64,000 nt of DNA from Paenibacillus tengchongensis (GTDB lineage Bacteria > Bacillota > Bacilli > Paenibacillales > Paenibacillaceae). Shown in pieces: positions 56,120-64,000 of this stretch. How positions within the stretch are numbered: position 1 is the first letter of the stretch; every line of letters starts with the position of its first letter. The notes under the pieces were generated by a model that did no database searches, was not told the DNA's origin, and worked only from the letters and a program-made list of their open reading frames with translations. The position numbers and the translations under genes are program-made. The DNA lies in NCBI RefSeq assembly GCF_008973665.1, contig NZ_WACP01000002.1, positions 1 through 64,000 of the forward strand, read 5' to 3'.

Positions 56120-57882
56120 TGGATAAAAATTTGCTTGGGTACAAAGGAGTTAAACCGGTCTTCCTGATCGTAGGCTTCCTTACCCTGGTGCAAAGCTTAT
56201 CCATTATCCTGCTGGCGAAGTCGCTGGCAGGGGTTGTCTCCGCGCTGTTCGCGGGAGAACCGCTGAAGGAACAAGGGGCCGAGACGCTCTTGTTCCTTCT
56301 TGCGTTTCTGGTCCGCCATGCCTGCGCGATGCTGATGAGCCGTGTCTCCTATAGTTTTGCGGAGGCAACCGGCAGCAGCATGCGGAAACAAATGATGGAC
56401 AAGCTGTTCCAGCTGGGACCGCGGCTTGCCGGCAACCGGGGAACCGGGACGCTGGTTACGATGGTTCTGGAGGGAGTGACCAAGTTCCGCACTTATCTGG
56501 AGCTGATTATTCCCCGTATGGTAGGGATGGGGATCACCCCATGGCTGCTGTTGGTCTATGTATACACGCTGGATACGGCGAGCGGGGTGATTCTTACGCT
56601 GACCATGCCGATTATCGTCGTGTTCATGATTCTCATCGGTGTCACTGCCCGCAAGCAGATGGACCGCCAGTTAAAATCGTACCGCACACTGTCCAATCAC
56701 TTCGTGGATTCGCTGCGCGGGCTGGAGACGCTGAAATTCCTCGGCCGCAGCCGCAGCCATGCGGACAGCATCGCCAAGGTCAGTGACAGCTACCGCTCGG
56801 CGACCATGCGGACACTCCGGGTGGCGTTTCTCTCGTCCTTCGCGATGGACTTCTTTACGATGCTGTCGGTAGCCTCAGTCGCAGTCAGCCTGGGTCTCAG
56901 GCTGGTTAATGAACAAATGACCCTTGTGACGGGGCTGACGATTCTCATTCTGGCGCCTGAGTATTTCCTGCCGGTGCGGCTGGTAGGGGCGGACTTTCAT
57001 GCTACGCTGGATGGTAAGGAGGCCGGCGAGGCCATGAAGGATATTATCGACCGCAATACCGTAGAAGCCAGGCTGCTCGATACCGGCGAAGCCGCAGCGC
57101 CGGCAGTACCGGCCGGCCACAATGCTGTATTCAGCTGGAGTCCGGGCAGTACTCTTGAGCTGCGGGGCATTGGTGTGCAATATGAAGCTGAAGGCATTCC
57201 TTCACTGGAAGAGGTCAATCTTGCATTCCACGGAAACGCGAAGATCGGCATTATCGGAGAGAGCGGTGCGGGCAAGTCGACGCTGATCGATATCCTCGGT
57301 GGCTTCCTGCATCCCTCGTCCGGCGAGCTGGCGCTGAACGGCAAGCGCCTCAGCGCATTGACCGCTGAAGCCTGGCGCAAGCAGACCTCTTACATTCCGC
57401 AGCGACCGTACATCTTCAGCGGTACGCTGGCCGATAATGTGCGTTTCTATCATCCGGAGGCTATGGAGGAAGAGGTGGCCGCTGTTGTGTCGGCCTCGGG
57501 GCTGTCGCAGCTGGTGGAGTCACTGCCGGGCGGACTGAACGAGCCAATCGGCAGCGGCGGACGTTCGCTCAGCGGCGGCCAGGAGCAGCGCGTGGCGCTG
57601 GCCCGCTCGCTGCTGAGCAGCCGTCCGGTGATGCTGCTGGACGAGCCGACGGCTCACCTCGATATTGAGACGGAATATGAATTGAAAGAAACGATGCTGC
57701 CCCTGTTCGAGGGCAAGCTGGTGTTCCTGGCGACGCACCGCCTGCATTGGATGATCGACATGGATCTGATTGTCGTGATGAAGCAGGGACGGGTGGCCGA
57801 AGCCGGCACACACCATGAGCTGCTGGCCCGCAAGGGTGCTTATTACGAGCTGGTTGAGGCGCAAGGGGAGGGAGTCCGTTGA
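56119..57882 (+). CDS. cydD: thiol reductant ABC exporter, CydD-type subunit
   Basis: A 587-residue half transporter: six membrane segments (1-310), then an ATPase with Walker A GESGAGKSTL, signature LSGGQEQRVALARSLL and Walker B VMLLDEPTAHLD. With CydC it exports glutathione or cysteine (bacillithiol-type thiols are possible here) and is needed to assemble cytochrome bd. The first transporter gene after cydB is normally the CydD type; B. subtilis nomenclature swaps the letters. Confidence 0.9.
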   Translation: MDKNLLGYKGVKPVFLIVGFLTLVQSLSIILLAKSLAGVVSALFAGEPLKEQGAETLLFLLAFLVRHACAMLMSRVSYSFAEATGSSMRKQMMDKLFQLGPRLAGNRGTGTLVTMVLEGVTKFRTYLELIIPRMVGMGITPWLLLVYVYTLDTASGVILTLTMPIIVVFMILIGVTARKQMDRQLKSYRTLSNHFVDSLRGLETLKFLGRSRSHADSIAKVSDSYRSATMRTLRVAFLSSFAMDFFTMLSVASVAVSLGLRLVNEQMTLVTGLTILILAPEYFLPVRLVGADFHATLDGKEAGEAMKDIIDRNTVEARLLDTGEAAAPAVPAGHNAVFSWSPGSTLELRGIGVQYEAEGIPSLEEVNLAFHGNAKIGIIGESGAGKSTLIDILGGFLHPSSGELALNGKRLSALTAEAWRKQTSYIPQRPYIFSGTLADNVRFYHPEAMEEEVAAVVSASGLSQLVESLPGGLNEPIGSGGRSLSGGQEQRVALARSLLSSRPVMLLDEPTAHLDIETEYELKETMLPLFEGKLVFLATHRLHWMIDMDLIVVMKQGRVAEAGTHHELLARKGAYYELVEAQGEGVR

Positions 57883-59675
57883 AACGTGAAGGATGGTTTG
57901 CCCCATATGTTTCGGGTTATTTCTGGCGTTTCCTGCTGATCATCGCCCTGGGTGCGCTGACGATATTCTCGGCTTCATCGCTGATGTATACCTCGGGCTT
58001 TCTGATCTCCAAGGCGTCGATTCCGCCGGAGAACATCCTGATGATCTATGTGCCGATCGTCGGCGTACGCACCTTCGGGACCAGCCGGGCGGTCATCCAC
58101 TATGTGGAGCGGCTGGTCGGGCATGATACGATTCTGCGGGTGCTCTCGAAGATGCGCATCCGGCTGTACAAGGTTCTGGAGCCGCAGGCGCTGTTCCTTT
58201 CCTCGCGTTTCCGTACCGGCGATATTCTTGGCATGCTGGCCGAAGACATTGAATATCTGCAGAATGTTTATTTGCGGACCGTCTTTCCGAGTGTGATTGC
58301 GCTTCTGATTTACGGTGCTGCTGTCATTGCCCTGGGCACGTTCGACTGGGCCTTTGCCCTGCTGATGGCACTCTATATTCTGGTGCTGGTGGTGGTATTG
58401 CCGCTGATCTCGCTGTTCTTCACCCAGAAGCGGCAGCGGCTGGTCAAGACCGAGCGTAACCGGCTCTACCAGAAGCTGACCGATGCTGTGCTCGGCATGG
58501 AAGACTGGATGATCAGCGGACGGCAGGCGCAGTTCGTCGAAACGTATGAAGCGGACGAGAAGACGGTCGCCCGCACTGACGGCGCGCTGCGCCGCTGGGC
58601 GCGCGTGCGCATGTTCATTGGCCAGGCGGTGGTCGGGGTGGCCGTGCTGTCGATGATCTACTGGGCGGCAGGCGAATACGAGAGCGGCGCCATTGCCGGA
58701 ACGCTGATTGCCGCCTTCGCACTTGTGGTATTTCCGGTGGCGGATGCCTTCCTGCCGGTGTCGGAAGCGGTCGAGAAGCTTCCGCAGTATGCCAGCTCGC
58801 TGGAGCGGCTGGACGGTGTAGAGCGCAGTGCGGCCGATGTGCCGCGGGCCGCTCTGTTCACCGTCACGCCGGAGACAGCGGAGCAGGCGGCCCAGGCTGC
58901 CGCCGCCGCCAAAGCGGGCGGGCAGGTGCACATCCGGCTGGATCATGCCGGATTCGCCTATGAGGCGGACGGACAATGGTCCGTCCGCAATGTCAGCATC
59001 GATATTCCGCAGGGAAGGAAGATCGCGGTCATCGGGCGCAGCGGCGCGGGGAAATCCACGCTGCTGAAGCTGATCCAGGGCGTGCTGGCGCCTGCCGCCG
59101 GCACGGTGCGGATCGGCGGCCTGGACGCGGCCGCCTACGGCGAGCACATCCCCGGCATCATCGCCGTGCTGAACCAGAGCCCGCATCTGTTCGACACCAC
59201 GGTGGCGAACAATATCCGGCTCGGTGATCCGGATGCGCCGGATGACGCCGTCAAGCAGGCGGCCGCACTCGCCCGGCTGGGCGGCCTGATTGCCTCGCTG
59301 CCCCAGGGGTATGACACCCCGGTGCGCGAAGCGGGGCAGCGGTTCTCCGGCGGCGAGCGGCAGCGGATCGCGCTCGCGCGCATCCTGCTGCAGAACACGC
59401 CGGTCGTCGTGCTTGACGAGCCGACGGTGGGGCTCGACCCGCGCACCGAGCGCGAGCTGCTCTCCACAATGTTCGAGGCCATGCAGGACAAGACGCTGAT
59501 CTGGGTCACGCATCACCTGGTGGGCGCGGAACAGATGGACGAAGTGATCTTCATGGAGAACGGCGCCATCGAGATGCGCGGCACGCATGCGGAGCTGATG
59601 GCATCGCAGCCGCGCTACCGCAAGCTGTATGAGCTGGACCGCCCGCAGGGCTTTAATCAGGCAGCGGCAGAGTAA
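57879..59675 (+). CDS. cydC: thiol reductant ABC exporter, CydC-type subunit
   Basis: A 598-residue half transporter with MYTSGFLISKAS near the start and FGTSRAVIHYVERLVGHD, typical of CydC. The ATPase has GRSGAGKSTLLKLIQG, FSGGERQRIALARILL and VVVLDEPTVGLD. The start is TTG 57879 overlapping the cydD stop. The last third is notably GC-rich compared with the neighbouring genes. Confidence 0.9.
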   Translation: MKREGWFAPYVSGYFWRFLLIIALGALTIFSASSLMYTSGFLISKASIPPENILMIYVPIVGVRTFGTSRAVIHYVERLVGHDTILRVLSKMRIRLYKVLEPQALFLSSRFRTGDILGMLAEDIEYLQNVYLRTVFPSVIALLIYGAAVIALGTFDWAFALLMALYILVLVVVLPLISLFFTQKRQRLVKTERNRLYQKLTDAVLGMEDWMISGRQAQFVETYEADEKTVARTDGALRRWARVRMFIGQAVVGVAVLSMIYWAAGEYESGAIAGTLIAAFALVVFPVADAFLPVSEAVEKLPQYASSLERLDGVERSAADVPRAALFTVTPETAEQAAQAAAAAKAGGQVHIRLDHAGFAYEADGQWSVRNVSIDIPQGRKIAVIGRSGAGKSTLLKLIQGVLAPAAGTVRIGGLDAAAYGEHIPGIIAVLNQSPHLFDTTVANNIRLGDPDAPDDAVKQAAALARLGGLIASLPQGYDTPVREAGQRFSGGERQRIALARILLQNTPVVVLDEPTVGLDPRTERELLSTMFEAMQDKTLIWVTHHLVGAEQMDEVIFMENGAIEMRGTHAELMASQPRYRKLYELDRPQGFNQAAAE

Positions 59676-59734
59676 GGCCGGCTGATGGAAGAAGGATACA
59701 CTGGGTAACGGAAGGGGATTACCCGGTTTGAATA

Positions 59735-59776
59735 AAGCTCTTTCCGCTCTTTGACTGGAGCGGGGAGAGCTTTTTG
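59735..59776 (+). terminator. terminator of cydABDC
   Basis: AAGCTCTTTCCGCTC pairs with GAGCGGGGAGAGCTT (two T-G pairs) around a short loop, followed by a T run. Confidence 0.88.
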
Positions 59777-59803
59777 TGCTGCGGGCGGTTATTCATAGGC
59801 ATG

Positions 59804-59848
59804 ATCAAAAAACAGCCAGACCGCTCCTTGTGAGCTTGCCTGGCTGCT
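59804..59848 (-). terminator. terminator of the DUF2252 gene
   Basis: On the minus strand GCAGCCAGGCAAGCTC pairs imperfectly with a 3' arm containing GAGC and CTGGCTG, followed by six T. Confidence 0.8.
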
Positions 59849-59882
59849 TTAGATTATCCCAGTATACGTCGGCTGTGCAAAA

Positions 59883-61676
59883 CTAAAGGTTATGGGATTC
59901 CCCAGAATTCTTGCGCAAAGTATCATCGGCCGGTAGGTCCACTGGCGCGGTGGCTTCCGGCGGATTCTGAGGGGAAGCCTTACGGGCCCGGGGCTTGCGG
60001 GCGGGCTTGGGTTTTGCCGGTGGTTCTTCGATCTGGGATTCCTCTACAGATTCATTTCGGACCAACTCGCTCTCATCCGGTCTTTCTGCACCCCGAACAT
60101 CCTCTACCGGTGGAATTCCGGCTGCCCCGTCTTGCACCGGATGATCCTGAGCCGCTGTTTCCACCGCCGCCGCTGCCTCATCCCGTATCAGTTCGCGCTC
60201 TCCGTCTGCTTCCGGCACGGCATCCTCAGTCACCAGAGGCCCAGACGCGGCTTCCTCATCCACAAGCTCCTCCTGAACCAGCTCCTCCTGAGCGAGGGCA
60301 TCATGGACCGCCGTGTCTTCCACCGGTACCTCCGGCAAGCCGACACCGAAGCGCTCCTGTACCCATTCGGTGAACATGGCATAATCTTTCTCCACCTGAT
60401 TGGCATAGGAGTAAGCCCACTCGGCGATATACTTGGCAAACGCATCGGCATCCGGCCCCATGGCGGCGGCAATCTCCTTCTCACTGTGGTAGGCAAGAAT
60501 GCCCTTGTTCACATCGGCGTCGGCGCGGGCATGCATTTTGGCGGTCAGGCGGCCCATACTCTCCAGCACCCGCTCCATATCCTCGCGATCCGAAATGTCC
60601 TGGAGCTTCAGGCGTTTCTTGTAAGGAGAACGCTCCCGCACGTAGAAATAGCGGCCCTCCAGCGTAAGAAAACCGAGGTAAGGATCGGCCTTATGATGCA
60701 TCGCCTGCTGTGTTGCCGCGACCCGCTTCCCCTGATGGGCGAAGAAGCTCCAGAACGACTCGGAGTAAGGCAGGAAATAGGCCGGCACCGGCACGCGCAC
60801 CTCCTTGGCCTCCAGCACTGTATCATCCAGCTCTTCCGCTCCCGCGTCGCCCTCAATCAGCACATAGAAGCGGTCCAGGCCAATCGATGCCGTACCGGAG
60901 CCGTGCTTCACGGCAATGTCCTTGATCCGGTAATGGTCCTTGTTCTCCTTAGGGGCGAGAATCGTATCCAGATAAAAGCTCCACGCCTGCTCCAGCTGCT
61001 CCTGCTCGGCAAGCTCCGGTATGGCCAGCTCGGTGTTCTCCAGAAACACCCGCCCGGTCTGCATCTGCGCCGTTACCTTCTCCAGGAAATGCCCCTGACG
61101 CCGTCTCTCCAGCTTGCGGAGCAGCTTGCGCACCGGACCCTTGGCTTGTCTTTGGTTCATCAGGAACTTCTCGGGGTCGTCCTTGCCTTGGGCGAAGCGG
61201 CGAATCTGCCGGTGGTAGGCTTGTATGTATTCCCCGATACTGCCTAGCTGCCCATCCGTGTCAAGCCCCAGCTGGCGCCCGACAAGCGCGATGCTGACCG
61301 ACATCCGCAGGAGATCATACAGATAGGAGCCGACATACCCTTCGTCAAAATCATTCACATCATAGACGATCTCTCCGTCTTCGCTGCGGAAGGCCCCGAA
61401 ATTCTCAAAATGCAAATCCCCCTGAATCCAGGTCGGCCGCTCTCCGGAGGTGTGATAGGGGAAGTACTGGCGCGTAGCGTCAAAATAAAACAGATAAGCG
61501 CTGCCCCGGTAGAACGAGAAGGCGCTTTGCGCCATTTTACGGTACTTTCCGGCCCGGCTGTGCGGGTCCAGTCCCATAATGTGTTCATCAAATTCATCAA
61601 GAATCGAAATCAGTAAGTCTTGGCGAAGCTTGGTGCGTGTGCGGATGACTCCTTCGGTAATGGACGGATTAATCAT
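59883..61676 (-). CDS. DUF2252 family protein with long acidic tail
   Basis: A 597-residue protein. Residues 1-450 form a DUF2252 domain, which has a kinase-like fold: GDLHFENFGAF resembles the catalytic HxD region and VNDFDEGYVGSYLYDLLR the metal-binding DFD loop. Residues from about 455 are a low-complexity acidic stretch rich in Glu, Ala, Val and Asp. It ends in a basic Pro/Lys/Arg patch (PKPARKPRARK). Substrate unknown. I start at ATG 61676 with AAGGAG 8 nt upstream. It is head-on to replication. Confidence 0.85.
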   Translation of the reverse strand: MINPSITEGVIRTRTKLRQDLLISILDEFDEHIMGLDPHSRAGKYRKMAQSAFSFYRGSAYLFYFDATRQYFPYHTSGERPTWIQGDLHFENFGAFRSEDGEIVYDVNDFDEGYVGSYLYDLLRMSVSIALVGRQLGLDTDGQLGSIGEYIQAYHRQIRRFAQGKDDPEKFLMNQRQAKGPVRKLLRKLERRRQGHFLEKVTAQMQTGRVFLENTELAIPELAEQEQLEQAWSFYLDTILAPKENKDHYRIKDIAVKHGSGTASIGLDRFYVLIEGDAGAEELDDTVLEAKEVRVPVPAYFLPYSESFWSFFAHQGKRVAATQQAMHHKADPYLGFLTLEGRYFYVRERSPYKKRLKLQDISDREDMERVLESMGRLTAKMHARADADVNKGILAYHSEKEIAAAMGPDADAFAKYIAEWAYSYANQVEKDYAMFTEWVQERFGVGLPEVPVEDTAVHDALAQEELVQEELVDEEAASGPLVTEDAVPEADGERELIRDEAAAAVETAAQDHPVQDGAAGIPPVEDVRGAERPDESELVRNESVEESQIEEPPAKPKPARKPRARKASPQNPPEATAPVDLPADDTLRKNSGESHNL

Positions 61677-61874
61677 GGCAGGCACTCCTTGACTTGGCAG
61701 AATTTATAATCATCATAATATCGCGTTACACTTGTCGCAATCAAGAATGTATTAACTTTTTATAAAATGAATCCAGGTTGTAAATCCCTAACCTCTATTA
61801 CCCTATTCAATAGAAGGCGGTTGATGCAGCATACAGTGATATAGAGCTATCTGGTATAATCTGCGTCTCTATCA

Positions 61875-62015
61875 GCCAAGCCAGGTGCAATTAACTATCC
61901 GCTGCGTCCGACGCATGGTTGCGTAAGACTTTCTGAGGATGACCAAGGCAGCCTGATCTATGTTCTTGCAAGTTTGGGCGGGGGCACTGGTAAGGTTACT
62001 ATCATTGAAAGTTAA
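61875..62015 (+). pseudogene. C-terminal remnant of an L,D-transpeptidase-like gene
   Basis: The plus frame reads AKPGAINYPLRPTHGCVRLS, then about 26 further residues to a TAA at 62013-62015. HGCVRL is the catalytic-cysteine signature of YkuD-type L,D-transpeptidases. An in-frame stop lies upstream at 61857-61859, and there is no start codon or ribosome site. Only the last 45 codons survive, so it cannot make a working enzyme. Confidence 0.65.
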
Positions 62016-62023
62016 TCTTAAAC

Positions 62024-62061
62024 GCAGAGTAAGGATGGGCTTAAGCCCATCCTTGCTCTGC
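62024..62061. terminator. long palindrome between the two gene remnants
   Basis: GCAGAG, one base, a perfect 24-bp palindrome (62031-62054), one base, then CTCTGC. There is no long T run on either strand. It lies just after one 3' remnant and before the stop of the opposing one, so it could act in both directions. Confidence 0.65.
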
Positions 62062-62078
62062 TTCAAATGAACCAGTGT

Positions 62079-62579
62079 TTATTCTACTTTTACTGGTAAA
62101 AATTCTGTTGTTAAGCTTGTTTGCTCTTGTTCAGTGAGATGATCAGTTACCTTATGGATCGAATTATCTTTTACGGTATACCGGTAAATAATTACTGGAT
62201 TGTCAGCATTATCTGTGTTGCTTAAAAAATCGAATCCTTGACCATCCTTGTGCCATATTACGGATGTAATCAGTATAAAGTTTTGCTCAGAAAGACTCAA
62301 AAAGGCGCTGTCCTCAGTGTTGTACAGTGCAATGTAACTGGAGCCCAAGTCACCAAAGCCAAAAGCAATGGTATTCCCATCGGGGGACCAATTGTAGCTA
62401 TCTATTTTTTCACTGAAAACTCCATTACTAGGCAGGCCATTTAATACACTCTGTTTTCCGTCTGAAAGACTTAATATAATCAATCTTGATCCCTCATGGT
62501 CTCTCACATGGACAGCCAAGTGATTATTGTTGGACAAACTCACTGACCGGATACCTAATGGTTTTTTATCAAGTTCAAT
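62079..62579 (-). pseudogene. 3' fragment of a beta-propeller (PD40/WD40-like) protein gene
   Basis: The open frame from about 62579 to the stop encodes blades of a propeller: SRLIILSLSDGKQSVL, then SYNWSPDGNTIAFGFGD, the classic blade motif, and TSVIWHKDGQGFDFLS. About 150-165 residues are too few for a whole propeller. An in-frame stop precedes it, and a GTG (62543) lacks a ribosome site. It is most likely the surviving 3' end of a longer gene. A short real protein is possible but less likely. Confidence 0.6.
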
Positions 62580-62738
62580 AGTACCCCTTTATCTTTAGAC
62601 GCCTTCCAATAGGATAAGTTTCACTTAAATCAATAAAATTACATAATATACAATTTTGGAGAGTGTGTGACAAATAACCCTTATACGTGCCGGAAAAAGA
62701 GGGCTAGGGTGCACCTCACATTTATAATCTTGCTGCCG

Positions 62739-62747
62739 TGATATAAT
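62739..62747 (+). promoter_or_regulatory. extended -10 promoter of the oligopeptidase gene
   Basis: TGATATAAT (TATAAT at 62742-62747) is an extended -10 with a poor -35. In the leader, CCTGTT (near 62811) pairs with AACAGG (near 62834), with an inner ATCT/AGAT; the stem abuts the ribosome site. Confidence 0.6.
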
Positions 62748-62853
62748 GGAGCGGTTGTTAAGGAAGCGGAAGAGGTGTGAGCATGTAAGATGCTGCGGAA
62801 AGATAATCAGACCTGTTGGTAATCTAATGAGATAACAGGGGGATGTTATATAT

Positions 62854-64000
62854 ATGGAATTAACGTGGGAACTGGAGAGCCTGTATCCAGGTTTTCAGTC
62901 GGAGAAATTCCGGGATGACCGGGAGCTGTCCGGACGGCTGGCTGCCGGGCTGAAGGCTTGGTCTGCGGTTCATTTGAACGATGAGCAGAATGCTGCGGAA
63001 CGGACGGAGAATTTCCTGAAGCAGTACAATGCTTATAAAAGCGTCTATATCTGTCTGTTCAGCTATGCCGAACTCCGCTACAGCGCGGAAGGCGGCAATG
63101 AGGAAGCGGCGGGCATGATGGACGAGCTGGAGGAGACGGCAGCGGAGGCCGATGAGGGCCTGGCATGCTTCGGCAAGTGGTTAAACCATCTGGACGGTCC
63201 GGAGTTTGCAAGACTTCTGGAATCGTCGGCTTATCTCGGCGAGCACAGCTTTTATCTGCGCGGGCTGCGGGAGCAGTCCCGTTACCGGCTTGGCGAAGAG
63301 GCCGAAGCGGCCATTGCCCGGATGAAGCTGACCGGGTCCAAGGCCTGGGAAAGACTCTATATGCAGACGCTGTCTACCTTGCGGACGGAGGTAGAGCTTC
63401 AGGGGAGCAGGCAGAGCCTGTCCCTCTCCGAGCTGCGGAACCTCGCCTATGAGGCCGATCCGGCCGTCCGGGCGGCTGCGGCGGCTGCCGAGCATGAGGC
63501 CTGCCGCAGTGTGGCCGGGCAGAGCGCTGCCTGCCTGAATGCTGTAACCGGCGAGGCTGCGGCCATCTATGAGCTGCGCGGCTACGCTTCGCCGCTGCAT
63601 AAGGTGCTGGCCGCTTCCCGGATGGATGAGCGGACGCTTGCAGTAATGCTGGAGACGGTGGCGGAGAGCCTGCCGGTCTTCCACCGCTACTATGCCAAGA
63701 AGGCGGAGCTGCTCGGGCACGCCGGTGCGCTGCCGTTTCATGATGTGTTCGCGCCCCTCGGCGCGGAGCAGTCCGGCAGATTATCCTACCGCGAGGCGGC
63801 GGAAATCATCAGCTCCGCATTCAGCAGCTTCAGTGAAGAACTGGGCGGCTTCGCCCGCACAGCCTTCGAGCGCCGCTGGATCGATGCCGAGCCGCGCAGC
63901 GGTAAAGGTAGCTTCGGGATGTGCGTCGATATTTTTCCACTTGGCGAGAGCCGGATCATCACCAGCTTCACCGGTCAGCCCGTGGATGTCAGTGTGCTGG
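62854..64000 (+). CDS. M3 family oligoendopeptidase F (5' part, cut by window edge)
   Basis: The frame starts MELTWELESLYPGFQSEKF and stays open to the window end (382 codons visible). It matches the N-terminal helical part of oligoendopeptidase F: FSYAELRYSAEGGNEEAAGMM and LHKVLAASRMDERTLAVMLE. The zinc motif HExxH is expected further downstream and is not visible. It should cleave short peptides in the cytoplasm. AGGGGG lies 11 nt before the ATG. Confidence 0.85.
   Translation, partial: MELTWELESLYPGFQSEKFRDDRELSGRLAAGLKAWSAVHLNDEQNAAERTENFLKQYNAYKSVYICLFSYAELRYSAEGGNEEAAGMMDELEETAAEADEGLACFGKWLNHLDGPEFARLLESSAYLGEHSFYLRGLREQSRYRLGEEAEAAIARMKLTGSKAWERLYMQTLSTLRTEVELQGSRQSLSLSELRNLAYEADPAVRAAAAAAEHEACRSVAGQSAACLNAVTGEAAAIYELRGYASPLHKVLAASRMDERTLAVMLETVAESLPVFHRYYAKKAELLGHAGALPFHDVFAPLGAEQSGRLSYREAAEIISSAFSSFSEELGGFARTAFERRWIDAEPRSGKGSFGMCVDIFPLGESRIITSFTGQPVDVSVL

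Noticed and set aside
57975..59588. A 537-codon open frame antisense to cydC
   Set aside because: It lies wholly within a well-supported ABC transporter gene. It is a product of GC-rich codon bias, with no ribosome site and no recognisable domain.
60132..61247. A 371-codon open frame antisense to the DUF2252 gene
   Set aside because: No family resemblance and no ribosome site; composition mirrors the opposite-strand gene.

Overview
The window is the replication-origin neighbourhood of a Gram-positive endospore former. Gene content, gene order and protein sequences fit the Paenibacillaceae, most likely Paenibacillus. This is a judgement from recognised families (GyrA/GyrB, DnaA, WalRK, YyaC, YheC/YheD-type, RemB), not from a database search. 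The core order rpmH / oriC / dnaA-dnaN-yaaA-recF-remB-gyrB / gyrA / rrn matches Bacillus subtilis.

Left arm (1-12,000): transcription runs away from the origin, on the minus strand. It holds the 5' end of a 16S rRNA gene with two good tandem promoters, an HD-GYP protein, gyrA, a head-on YheC/YheD-type ATP-grasp gene, gyrB, remB, recF, yaaA, dnaN and dnaA. The origin looks bipartite: DnaA boxes lie upstream of dnaA (12,061-12,444), and a second cluster with a DnaA-trio-like tract and an AT-rich element lies between dnaA and dnaN (10,505-10,617).

Right arm (12,600-64,000): mostly plus strand. It begins with rpmH, rnpA, yidC, jag, mnmE, mnmG and rsmG, then noc, soj and spo0J with two parS sites. 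Next come a cysteine-desulfurase-like gene, DUF4446, yyaC (minus), DUF3343, an MscS channel, DUF951, tRNA-Ser(CGA), yjzC (minus) and rpsF-ssb-rpsR. A less conserved stretch (28.7-36 kb) follows, with a VOC protein, a MutS2-like ATPase lacking the Smr domain behind an elaborate leader, an orphan peptide-binding lipoprotein, an LCP protein, a CBS protein and a MazG-like protein. Then come yybS-gdpP-rplI-dnaB, purA, a four-unit 65-bp structured repeat, a LysM/G5/M23 peptidase with a WalR box, walRKHIJ, htrA, a cold-shock gene with a YdjO-like neighbour, and cydABDC behind two palindromic operators. The end holds a DUF2252 protein, a small zone of decayed genes, and the start of an M3 oligoendopeptidase.

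The genes serve replication initiation and segregation (dnaA, dnaN, gyrAB, soj/spo0J, noc, dnaB, ssb), ribosome and tRNA maturation (rnpA, mnmEG, rsmG, rpsF/R, rplI), envelope homeostasis (yidC, walRK, LCP, M23, htrA), c-di-AMP turnover (gdpP) and low-oxygen respiration (cydABDC). The most novel-looking signal is the leader at 29,105-29,388. It has a promoter, a Shine-Dalgarno sequence and a 7-codon upstream ORF whose last four codons form one arm of a perfect 12-bp stem. Inner hairpins and two terminators follow before the MutS2-like gene. It has the layout of a ribosome-sensing attenuator, but that function is inferred.
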